Assembly: GCF_018327685.1 (NCBI RefSeq)
Contig: NZ_BNEL01000003.1
Coordinates: forward strand, 868,001-932,000
Direction: 5' to 3'
Source of the DNA: Streptomyces sp. TS71-3
GTDB lineage: Bacteria; Actinomycetota; Actinomycetes; Streptomycetales; Streptomycetaceae
Length of the DNA stretch: 64,000 nt
Positions 1 through 6,680 of this stretch are shown in pieces. Under the pieces are notes generated by a model that was given only the letters and a program-made list of their open reading frames with translations, was not told where the DNA came from and did not search any database. Each line of letters opens with the position of its first letter. The stretch's first letter is position 1. The position numbers were made by a program, and so were the translations under genes.

Positions 1-132
1 GCCCTGGCCACCTATGGCTTCATGACGGCGATCTCGGTGCTGAAGCCCTGGGGACTGACCAAACGTGGCCGAAAGCTCAGGGCCGGTGCCCGCAAACCGG
101 TAGACGTCACGGTGCTGCGTCCGACAGCCTGA
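1..132 (+). CDS. C-terminal fragment of an unidentified protein
   Basis: Frame 1 is open from the window edge to a TGA at 130-132, giving the last 43 residues of a gene that begins outside the window. The fragment starts with a moderately hydrophobic stretch (ALATYGFMTAISVLKPWGLT) that could be the end of a membrane helix, followed by a basic tail (KRGRKLRAGARK). The next gene starts only 5 nt after the stop, which suggests the two are co-transcribed. I do not recognise the family. Confidence 0.6.
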   Translation, partial: ALATYGFMTAISVLKPWGLTKRGRKLRAGARKPVDVTVLRPTA

Positions 133-137
133 CCTGC

Positions 138-1001
138 GTGTCGACACCTTCCCTCAACGCGCTCCCGATCCGCCGCCTGACCCACCGCGACCTCCGGGCC
201 TGCGCGGATCTCGCCGAGGACCGCGGCTGGCCCCGTGACGAGCACAAGTGGGGCCTGCTGCTCACGGCAGGCACCGGCTACGGCATCGACGACCCGCAGG
301 GCGGCCTCCTCAGCACCTCCATCCTGACCTCGTACGGCCCCCAGGAGGCCCCTGACCTCGCGGCCGTCGGCATGATGCTGGTCGCCGGGCGGCACGCCCG
401 GCAGGGCGTGGGGCGCAGGATGATGCGGCACCTCATCGACATCGCCGGCGGGACACCCCTCACCCTCCACGCCACCGACCTCGGGCGCCCGCTCTACGAG
501 GAGGTGGGCTTCAAGGCCGTCGGGCAGGCCCGGGTCCTGAGGGGGCACTTCGTCCCGGACGAGACCTCCACGCTCGGCACCCGCCCCGCCGTGGCCGAGG
601 ACCTCCCGGCCATCCTCCGCCTGGACAACGCCGTCTTCGGCACCGACCGCACCCACATCATCACGCGCCTGCCCGCCTTCGCCGACCAGCTCCGCGTCGC
701 AGAATCCGACGGCGAGATCACCGGATACGCGGCGGCCTGGCCGACCACGGACACCCATGCCATCGGCCCGCTGGTCGCCCACGACCTCCAGACGGCGAAG
801 GCGCTGATCACCTCGCTCGCCGCCGGCACGGACCGCCCCCTGCGGACCAACACCGACACTCGCCACGAGAAGTTCGTGAGCTGGCTGGAGGACCGCGGCC
901 TCGCGTCGAGGATCAGCGGCACCCTGATGGCCCACGGCATCCCGCAACTCCCCGGTGACTGGACCCGCAACTTCACACCGCTGAACGTGGCCACGGGCTG
1001 A
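138..1001 (+). CDS. GNAT-family N-acetyltransferase, two-domain type
   Basis: A 287-residue protein starting at a GTG 5 nt after the upstream stop. The N-terminal half is a GNAT acetyl-CoA binding fold: a beta-strand (AAVGMMLVAG) is followed by the motif A signature HARQGVGRRMMRHL at about residues 91-104, of the R/Q-x-x-G-x-G/A type that binds the CoA pyrophosphate. A closing motif (GRPLYEEVGFKAVG) is typical of motif B. The second half (from TRPAVAEDLPAI) looks like a second, degenerate GNAT-like domain, as in two-domain GNATs with an Acetyltransf_18-like C-terminus. The substrate is unknown. Confidence 0.82.
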   Translation: MSTPSLNALPIRRLTHRDLRACADLAEDRGWPRDEHKWGLLLTAGTGYGIDDPQGGLLSTSILTSYGPQEAPDLAAVGMMLVAGRHARQGVGRRMMRHLIDIAGGTPLTLHATDLGRPLYEEVGFKAVGQARVLRGHFVPDETSTLGTRPAVAEDLPAILRLDNAVFGTDRTHIITRLPAFADQLRVAESDGEITGYAAAWPTTDTHAIGPLVAHDLQTAKALITSLAAGTDRPLRTNTDTRHEKFVSWLEDRGLASRISGTLMAHGIPQLPGDWTRNFTPLNVATG

Positions 1002-1102
1002 CGGCGGGCGCGTACCGAACGGGACGGGGCCGGCCGAGGCGCTCGTCCCAGCCCCAGCCCCGGGGCCGGAGCCCGCGCACCCCTGCGCTTAGGCTCGCCG
1101 GC

Positions 1103-1555
1103 ATGGAAGAACTTCACATCCGGCCGGCCATCGCGGAGGACATCCCGGCCCTCGTGGCCATGCTGGCCGATGACGTACTGGGTGCCGCGCGGGAGTCGCT
1201 CGACGACCTCGCGCCGTACACCGCCGCCTTCGAGCGGCTGGCCGGCGACCCGAACCAGCACCTGGTCGTCGCAGTCCGGGACGACCAGGTGGTCGGCACG
1301 CTCCAGCTCACCATCATTCCCGGCCTCTCCCGGCAAGGCGCCACGCGGTCGATCATCGAGGGCGTACGGATCCACGCGAAGGAACGCGGCAACGGGCTGG
1401 GCAGCCAGTTGATCTCCTGGGCAGTCGAGGAGTCACGGCGCCTGGAGTGCCGGTTGGTCCAGCTCACCACGGACATGAGCCGTACCGACGCCCAGCGCTT
1501 CTACAAGAGGCTGGGGTTCGCCGCCACGCACATGGGGTTCAAGCTGGAGCTCTGA
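1103..1555 (+). CDS. GNAT-family N-acetyltransferase
   Basis: A 150-residue single-domain GNAT. It starts with IRPAIAEDIPALVAML, the usual first strand and helix of the family. The CoA-binding motif A is RIHAKERGNGLGSQLISWAV, and the protein ends in the motif B signature (AQRFYKRLGFAATHMGFKLEL). The ATG lies 101 nt after the preceding acetyltransferase. No strong Shine-Dalgarno sequence is seen, and the A-rich context around the start may be used instead. Transcription probably ends at the parS-containing hairpin at 1656-1691. The acyl acceptor cannot be told from sequence. Confidence 0.85.
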   Translation: MEELHIRPAIAEDIPALVAMLADDVLGAARESLDDLAPYTAAFERLAGDPNQHLVVAVRDDQVVGTLQLTIIPGLSRQGATRSIIEGVRIHAKERGNGLGSQLISWAVEESRRLECRLVQLTTDMSRTDAQRFYKRLGFAATHMGFKLEL

Positions 1556-1655
1556 GCGCCTCGATCGATCGGAACGGGCGGGCACGTGGCGCAGGCGGAT
1601 CAGGTCGCTCGCGGCGGCCACAGTGACGGCGACGGCACCGACGCCGACGCCGACT

Positions 1656-1691
1656 CGCTGGCGGGTGTTTCACGTGAAACACCCGCCAGCG
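1656..1691. terminator. Perfect 36-bp palindrome between convergent genes, containing a parS core
   Basis: CGCTGGCGGGTGTTTCAC and its exact reverse complement abut with no loop offset (centre 1673/1674). It lies between the ends of the convergent genes at 1555 and 1696, so it can act as a bidirectional terminator stem in RNA. Its centre is a 16/16 parS site (separate entry). Confidence 0.6.
1666..1681. other. parS: parS site 1 (ParB-binding centromere)
   Basis: TGTTTCACGTGAAACA is a perfect 16-bp palindrome containing the 14-bp Streptomyces/Bacillus parS core GTTTCACGTGAAAC. It lies in the convergent gap between the GNAT and serine-hydrolase genes. ParB (gene at 40223-41347) loads and spreads from such sites. 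Confidence 0.93.
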
Positions 1692-1695
1692 CCTT

Positions 1696-3108
1696 CTACA
1701 TCGGAAGCGGCCGCCACCCCTGCGGGTCCACCCCTCCAGGAACCGGAGCCTCCTTGTCGTAGGGCTCTCGGGTAAAGACAAACGACCCCAGGTCCAGGTG
1801 GCTCACCGAGCCATCGGGTCGGCGCACGGCGCGCAGGATCTCCCCGGCGTAGTAGCCGTTGAGGCCGGTCCAGGTGCCGTCGTCGTTGGCCCGGAACCGT
1901 GCGCTGCGGGCACGTCCCGTCAGCGGGCCGAGTTCCAGGGCACCGTCTCCGGTCAACCGGAGTGCCACGGCCTGGGTGCCCCAGTACCAGGGCCCGGCCA
2001 GCTCCAGGACCGCTGGGTCGACGTCGCTGAGCAGCCGCCAGGGTTCCGGGATCGGTGGCTCGGCCTCGGCCACGATCCGTACGAGGTCGCCGGCCACCTC
2101 GCTGATCGGCACGCCCGAGGTGCAGTTGGTGAGGACAACGGCGCCGAGTCGGTCCTCCACGCTGAACAACAGGCTGGCCAGGAAGCCGGGCAGCGAACCG
2201 GAGTGGCCCACGAGGACACGCCCGTCCCGGTCCTGGACCTGGAGACCGAGACCGTAAGCGGCCCCCGCCGTCACATCGGCGGTCTCGGCCGGCGCCGAGG
2301 GGGCTCGCATCTCACGCAGTGACTCGACGCCGAGCACCCGGTCGTCGCCCTCCAGGAGGAAGAGGCCGAACCGGGCCAGGTCTCCGGTGGTGGACCACAG
2401 TTGCCCTGCCGGCGCCATCAGACCCAGGTCCTCCAAGGGCTCGGGCAGCATCACATCGGCCCAGGGATGCACCGCCCAGCCCCCGGCGTGCGGGTGCTGC
2501 GGCCGGCCGCTCGTGCGGTGCAAGCCCAGGGGTTCCAGCACCTCCCGGCGCAGCACCTCTTCCCAAGGGGCGCCTCGTAGTTGCTCCACCAGGGCGCCCA
2601 GTAGCGTGAAGCCGGGGTTGGAGTAGTGGTGCCGCCGGCCCGTGGGATGGCGGAAGGGTGCCTCCCCCAGGACGTCGCCGAGGGTGGGCCGCAGGGAGCC
2701 CGGGGTCCGCTCCCACCAGGGAGCCGGGCTCTCGGCTGCGAGACCGCCGGTGTGGGCGAGGAGTTCGGCGATGGTGACGTTCCCGGCACCGGTGCCGGGA
2801 AGGTGCTTGTCCAGCGGGTCACCGAGGTCCAGCAGGCCCTCGTCGCGCAGACGCATCACCAGGACGGCCGTGAACGTCTTGGTGATCGAGCCGATCCGGT
2901 ACTGCACCTGCTCGTCGGGCGCATGGCCGGACACGCTCGTCCGTGCGCCGTGCCAGACAGTCTCGCCCTCGCGGAACACCGCGGCCACCATGGACGGCGT
3001 CCGGCCCTCCTTCTGGGCGGTGGCCAGCCGCTGGAGCAGGGCGCGCCCGGTGGCGGGCAGCAACTGGGCGGTGCCGGGCGAGGGCTGATCGGAAATCGGT
3101 GTCGTCAT
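1696..3108 (-). CDS. Beta-lactamase-fold serine hydrolase (class C/esterase type)
   Basis: A 470-residue member of the beta-lactamase/transpeptidase-like superfamily (Pfam Beta-lactamase type). The nucleophile motif S-x-x-K is S74-I-T-K77, within YRIGSITKTFTAVLVMRLRD. The second motif Y-x-N is Y162-S-N164. The third box is HSG, near residue 300 (LVGHSGSLPGFLASL), in place of KTG; HSG is common in esterases and D-aminopeptidases of this family. About 100 further C-terminal residues form an extra domain with beta-rich character. No clear signal peptide is present, so it is probably cytoplasmic. The substrate (ester, D-amino peptide or beta-lactam) is not decidable. Confidence 0.85.
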   Translation of the reverse strand: MTTPISDQPSPGTAQLLPATGRALLQRLATAQKEGRTPSMVAAVFREGETVWHGARTSVSGHAPDEQVQYRIGSITKTFTAVLVMRLRDEGLLDLGDPLDKHLPGTGAGNVTIAELLAHTGGLAAESPAPWWERTPGSLRPTLGDVLGEAPFRHPTGRRHHYSNPGFTLLGALVEQLRGAPWEEVLRREVLEPLGLHRTSGRPQHPHAGGWAVHPWADVMLPEPLEDLGLMAPAGQLWSTTGDLARFGLFLLEGDDRVLGVESLREMRAPSAPAETADVTAGAAYGLGLQVQDRDGRVLVGHSGSLPGFLASLLFSVEDRLGAVVLTNCTSGVPISEVAGDLVRIVAEAEPPIPEPWRLLSDVDPAVLELAGPWYWGTQAVALRLTGDGALELGPLTGRARSARFRANDDGTWTGLNGYYAGEILRAVRRPDGSVSHLDLGSFVFTREPYDKEAPVPGGVDPQGWRPLPM

Positions 3109-3301
3109 GGGCCCAGTCCACCCTGGTACTCGCCGGGCGTCGAGCGGATTTCATCCGGGGGCGGGCGGGGGCCTCGGGGGCGGACGTGGATTCGGCGGTG
3201 CGTGACCCGCACAGTGCGGTCACCCACCGACCGCGGCCAAGATGGGATCGCCTCGGTCAAGTCCACGTACACCCGAATCACACCACGGACCTGCCCCCGG
3301 A

Positions 3302-4621
3302 TCACACGGACCGTGGAAAGAAGCGCGCCTCCGGGAAGCGGGCCGAGGGGCCGTCGAGGAGGCCGTGGTCGTCCAGGCCGCGCAGCCGGCGGTCGAAGAA
3401 GGCGGCGAGGTAGGCGCGCCCCGCGGTGATCGCGCGGCCCGGCGGGATGGTGCCGATGTTCTCCTCGACGGCGCCGGCGGGCAGGTCGAGCCGGGCGGCG
3501 ATCTGCGAGACGAGCTCCTCGGCGTCCGTGAACGTGGCGTGCTCCGCACCGCGCAGGGCGAGGCCCTGGTGCCAGCCGGTGCTGCGCCGCCACAGGGAGG
3601 CCCAGGCCGGTTCCGTGCCGAGGTCGTCGCCGTCCTTGCCGATCAGCAGGAACGGCCGGTCCAGGCCGTCCGCGGCGACCGTGGAGAGATGTCCGGGGTC
3701 GGTGTCCTCCCGGACGTACGCGAGCACGCCGTCGAGGTTGGCGCCCGCGGCGACCCGTGGATCGTCGTGCATCGTCTGGAGCGTGGTGAAGCCGCCGGCC
3801 GACTGGCCGAACATGCCGACCCGGTCCGTCCGGGCCACGCCGCGCAGATCCGCCGGCAGGGCGCTGCCCAACCGGTCCAGCACGAACCGGGTGTCGGCCA
3901 CCCGGACCGCCGTCACCTTCTCCAGCAGTTCCACGAACCGGTCCGGGTCGTCGCCCGCCTTCGCCATCCCGGCGGGCAGCACCGACTTCTCCACGCGTCC
4001 GCCGGGGAACTCCACCGCGCCCGCGTCATACGTGTGGTCGACGCTCACGACCACATAGCCGCGGGACGCGAGATCCTCGCAGAGGACGGTGCCGAGCGAG
4101 CGGGGGTCCCCGGCGCCCGGGGAGTAGAGCACGACGGGGTACGGTGCGTGCCGCTCGTCGACCGGCGCGCCCTGGTGGGCGTGGGTGCGGGTGGCGGCCC
4201 AGTCCACCTTGTCGGCGGGGATGCCGGCGAGGTTGTTGAGGGCGGCGAACCCGGCGGCCTCGCCCGGCAGCATGTGCGGCGCGGCCGGGTACGCGGCGGC
4301 GTCCCTCGCCGGGTACCTGATGGTGGTCATGAGTTCGCGGTACGGCTGCGTGGGCTTCCACGGGTCCGGACGGGAGCGGTCGACCAGCCGCAGCGCGCGC
4401 GTTCCGAGCGCGTAGGGGCCGGTGGGCGCCGGCAGCGTCAGCCGCAGGGCACCGCCGGCGCCGGTCGCGGCGGCGGTCCGCATGGCCGCGTGCGCCGGAT
4501 CGCCCGCGTGGCTGCCCGTGGTCGCTCGGGCCGCGGAGGCGGTGCGTTCGGTCAGGGCCACCGCGGGAACGGTGGCCAGGGCGATGGCGCCCGAGAGCAG
4601 GACGGCACGGCGAGTGGGCAT
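3302..4621 (-). CDS. Secreted alpha/beta hydrolase, PAF-acetylhydrolase-like
   Basis: A 439-residue exported hydrolase. The start at 4621 is chosen because GGGGGACCCGTC precedes the ATG and because the protein then begins with a twin-arginine-like signal (MPTRRAVLLSGAIALATVPA, cleavage near TASAARA). Upstream in-frame codons would only add a proline/arginine-rich stretch. The nucleophile elbow G-Q-S-A-G has Ser at about residue 274. Plausible partners are D297 (GANLDGVL) and H361 (GAEHATF), giving a Ser-Asp-His triad as in plasma PAF acetylhydrolase and cutinase-like hydrolases. The oxyanion-hole region is YPVVLYSPGAG. The substrate is likely an ester of a lipid or polymer. Confidence 0.82.
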   Translation of the reverse strand: MPTRRAVLLSGAIALATVPAVALTERTASAARATTGSHAGDPAHAAMRTAAATGAGGALRLTLPAPTGPYALGTRALRLVDRSRPDPWKPTQPYRELMTTIRYPARDAAAYPAAPHMLPGEAAGFAALNNLAGIPADKVDWAATRTHAHQGAPVDERHAPYPVVLYSPGAGDPRSLGTVLCEDLASRGYVVVSVDHTYDAGAVEFPGGRVEKSVLPAGMAKAGDDPDRFVELLEKVTAVRVADTRFVLDRLGSALPADLRGVARTDRVGMFGQSAGGFTTLQTMHDDPRVAAGANLDGVLAYVREDTDPGHLSTVAADGLDRPFLLIGKDGDDLGTEPAWASLWRRSTGWHQGLALRGAEHATFTDAEELVSQIAARLDLPAGAVEENIGTIPPGRAITAGRAYLAAFFDRRLRGLDDHGLLDGPSARFPEARFFPRSV

Positions 4622-4680
4622 GACGGGTCCCCCGGATGTGTGGACGGGCGGTGCGGCGAGGCGCCGCGGCCCGGCACGCC

Positions 4681-4965
4681 TCAGGATTCCCGATGGCCGG
4701 GAAGCCGCCCATCCGGCTGCCCGGGTGATCCTGCTGGGGGGTAACCCGTAGGCGCTTCTTCGCACAACGGCGCCCGGACGGCGCCGTGGACCTCACATCC
4801 GTGGCAGGCCCGGTACGCGGCCGCCGACCCGCACTCACCCGAGATCCGACCGGCGTCCACGAGCGCCCAGAGAAAGGCGAGGACGGCCACCACCAGCACC
4901 GCACAGCACCCGATCCCCGCCACCCTGTGTCCGACCCGGCCGTCTCGCCCCCCGAAACCACCCAT
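4681..4965 (-). CDS. Small membrane protein with a C-terminal Cys cluster (hypothetical)
   Basis: A possible 94-residue protein starting at the ATG at 4963-4965. It has a glycine-rich N-terminus, one strong membrane segment (residues about 14-36, VAGIGCCAVLVVAVLAFLWA), then CGSAAAYRACHGCEV with three closely spaced cysteines and a fourth (APLCEEA) further on. It lies 59 nt upstream of the hydrolase on the same strand. The reading frame extends further upstream without a convincing start, so the N-terminus is uncertain. I do not recognise a family. It could be a chance reading frame, but the clean transmembrane-plus-cysteine layout argues for a real gene. Confidence 0.4.
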   Translation of the reverse strand: MGGFGGRDGRVGHRVAGIGCCAVLVVAVLAFLWALVDAGRISGECGSAAAYRACHGCEVHGAVRAPLCEEAPTGYPPAGSPGQPDGRLPGHRES

Positions 4966-5093
4966 ACCAGGACAGTAGAGCCGCCGCCCGAGACACCGAA
5001 TCCGCGCAGACGCTCGCTCGACATAGGCGGACATACTCGCCTCGACGCCTCGACGCCTGGCGTGGGGCCTGGGCAGGGTGGGCGAGGTGCCCC

Positions 5094-5504
5094 TCAGCCC
5101 AGGGTGACGGCGATGGCGACGAGGAGGCGTTGGCGGCGCAGTGCCCGGTCCGCGAGGCGGATGAGGCGGTAGAGGAAGAAGCGGCGCTGCATCAGGTCCT
5201 GGACGTGGCCCGTGCCGGTGGCGTCCAGGAGCCGGGCGTTGCCGGTAACGGTGGGCGCGCCGTCGGCGACGGTGCCGTTCGCGCCGCACGGGGCGACGGT
5301 GACCCGGGGATCGTTGCGGATTCGTCCGACCTTGCCCGTGGTCGGGTCGGTCAGGGCGTACACCGTGCCGCCGTGCACGAGGACGCCGACGGGCGTGGCC
5401 ACGGCCTGGCCGTTCTCGCGGAACGTCGTGAGCAGGACGTACCTGCTGCCGGCGATGCGTTCCAGAGCCTGGGCAACGGTGTCGTGGGGTCGTTTGACTG
5501 TCAC
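5094..5504 (-). CDS. PPOX-class (pyridoxamine 5'-phosphate oxidase-like) flavin/F420-dependent oxidoreductase
   Basis: A 136-residue split-barrel protein. It begins VTVKRPHDTVAQALERIAGS, followed by RYVLLTTFRENGQAVATPVGVLVHGGTVYALTDPTTGKVGRIRNDPRVTVAPC. This is the diagnostic pattern of actinobacterial PPOX-class F420/flavin-dependent enzymes (tTfR.nGqpv.TPv, then GK..Ri..np.Vtva). A GTG at 5502-5504 is used as start. The C-terminus is basic and arginine-rich (RRFFLYRLIRLADRALRRQRL). It is divergent from the SDR gene, and twin inverted-repeat operators overlap its start region. The cofactor (F420, FMN or haem) cannot be fixed. Confidence 0.78.
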   Translation of the reverse strand: MTVKRPHDTVAQALERIAGSRYVLLTTFRENGQAVATPVGVLVHGGTVYALTDPTTGKVGRIRNDPRVTVAPCGANGTVADGAPTVTGNARLLDATGTGHVQDLMQRRFFLYRLIRLADRALRRQRLLVAIAVTLG

Positions 5505-5512
5505 GCCGGGAA

Positions 5513-5529
5513 GGTTAACACTATTAACC
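5513..5529. promoter_or_regulatory. Operator 1: GGTTAA-N5-TTAACC
   Basis: GGTTAACACTATTAACC is a perfect 6-bp-arm inverted repeat with a 5-bp spacer, 9 bp upstream of the PPOX start codon. It is AT-rich in a GC-rich genome, as expected for a MarR-, HxlR- or TetR-type dimer site. The regulator is not in the window. Confidence 0.6.
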
Positions 5530-5534
5530 ACAGT

Positions 5535-5551
5535 GGTGAATGGCATTAACC
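5535..5551. promoter_or_regulatory. Operator 2: GGTGAA-N5-TTAACC
   Basis: GGTGAATGGCATTAACC repeats operator 1 with one mismatch in an arm and the same 5-bp spacer. The two centres are 22 bp apart, about two helical turns, so two dimers would bind the same face of the DNA between the divergent PPOX and SDR genes. Confidence 0.5.
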
Positions 5552-5613
5552 ACGGCTGCTCGTGCCCCGCCGTCACCCGGAACCGCGACACCGGAACCCC
5601 CATGGAGCACGTG

Positions 5614-6549
5614 ATGAGCCGATCGCACGCCGGGCGCTGGAGCGCCGGCGACATACCCGACCAGCGCGGTCGCACCGCCGTGATCACAGGAGCCAACACC
5701 GGCATCGGCTTCGAGACGGCCAAGGCCCTCGCCCTGCGGGGCGCGACCGTCGCGCTCGCGGTGCGCGACGTCGAGAAGGGCAAGCGCGCCGCCGAGGAGA
5801 TCAGGGCCGCCGGGCCCACGGCGGAGATTCGCGTGCAGCACCTCGACCTGGGCTCCCTCGCCTCCGTTCGCGCCGCGGCCGAGGAACTGCGGAGCACGCA
5901 TTCCCAGATCGACCTGCTGATCAACAACGCGGGCGTGATGTACACCCCGCACCGCACCACGGCCGACGGCTTCGAGTTGCAGTTCGGCACCAACCACCTG
6001 GGGCACTTCGCCCTCACCGGGCTCCTGCGGGACCTGTTGCCGCCCACCACCGCCTCCCGCGTGGTGACGGTGAGCAGCGCCGGCCACCGCATGGGCGGCC
6101 CCATCGACCTCGACGACCTCGACTGGGGCAAGCGCCCGTACAACAGGACCGCCGCGTACGGACACTCCAAGCTGGCCAACCTGCTGTTCACCTACGAACT
6201 CCAGCGCAGGCTGCCGGGCACCGGCCCCCTCGCGGTCGCGGCCCACCCCGGCGGCGCCGACACCGCCGGCTCGAAGGCGGCGATGTCCCACTCCTCGCCG
6301 CTCACGCGCACGGCGTTCGCCGCCATCCGGCCGCTGCTCCTGCAATCCCCCGCGATGGGCGCCCTCCCCGTCCTGCGCGCGGCGACCGACCCCCGGGTGC
6401 GGGGAGGCGAGTACTACGGACCGCGCGGATTCCAGCAGAGCAAGGGGTATCCCGCGGTCGTCCGCTCCAGCCCGCAATCCCACGACGCGGCCCTCCAGCG
6501 GCGCCTGTGGGCCCTCTCCGAGGAGACGGGGATCACCTTCGCGGCGTGA
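5614..6549 (+). CDS. Short-chain dehydrogenase/reductase (SDR), retinol-dehydrogenase-like
   Basis: A 311-residue NAD(P)-dependent oxidoreductase. The cofactor motif is TGANTGIG (residues 25-32). It is followed by NNAG (LLINNAGVMYTP), the catalytic Ser in VVTVSSAGHRMGG, and the catalytic Y-x-x-x-K in AAYGHSKLANLL. The layout matches RDH/WWOX-like SDRs (IDLDDLDW, HPGGADT). The start at 5614 has GGAG 6 nt upstream; an ATG at 5602 is possible but has a poorer ribosome site. It is divergent from the PPOX gene and shares its twin operator. The pair is probably induced together, perhaps by a small aldehyde or quinone. The substrate is unknown. Confidence 0.88.
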   Translation: MSRSHAGRWSAGDIPDQRGRTAVITGANTGIGFETAKALALRGATVALAVRDVEKGKRAAEEIRAAGPTAEIRVQHLDLGSLASVRAAAEELRSTHSQIDLLINNAGVMYTPHRTTADGFELQFGTNHLGHFALTGLLRDLLPPTTASRVVTVSSAGHRMGGPIDLDDLDWGKRPYNRTAAYGHSKLANLLFTYELQRRLPGTGPLAVAAHPGGADTAGSKAAMSHSSPLTRTAFAAIRPLLLQSPAMGALPVLRAATDPRVRGGEYYGPRGFQQSKGYPAVVRSSPQSHDAALQRRLWALSEETGITFAA

Positions 6550-6569
6550 CGTTCTGCTTCCGGACCTGC

Positions 6570-6644
6570 GGATGGCGTCTTCTCTCGGCCCTACGGACGG
6601 CGCCTGCTCCCCGCCCTACGGACGGCGTCTGCTCTCGGCCCTAC
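6570..6644. repeat. 25-bp tandem repeat, three copies
   Basis: Three imperfect units of 25 bp at 6570-6594, 6595-6619 and 6620-6644 (for example GGACGGCGTCTGCTCTCGGC followed by CCTAC) lie between the ends of the SDR gene and dnaB. No coding sense is seen. Confidence 0.6.
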
Positions 6645-6680
6645 GAATGACGACTGCCTCCGGCCCCGCGGCCCGCCCCC

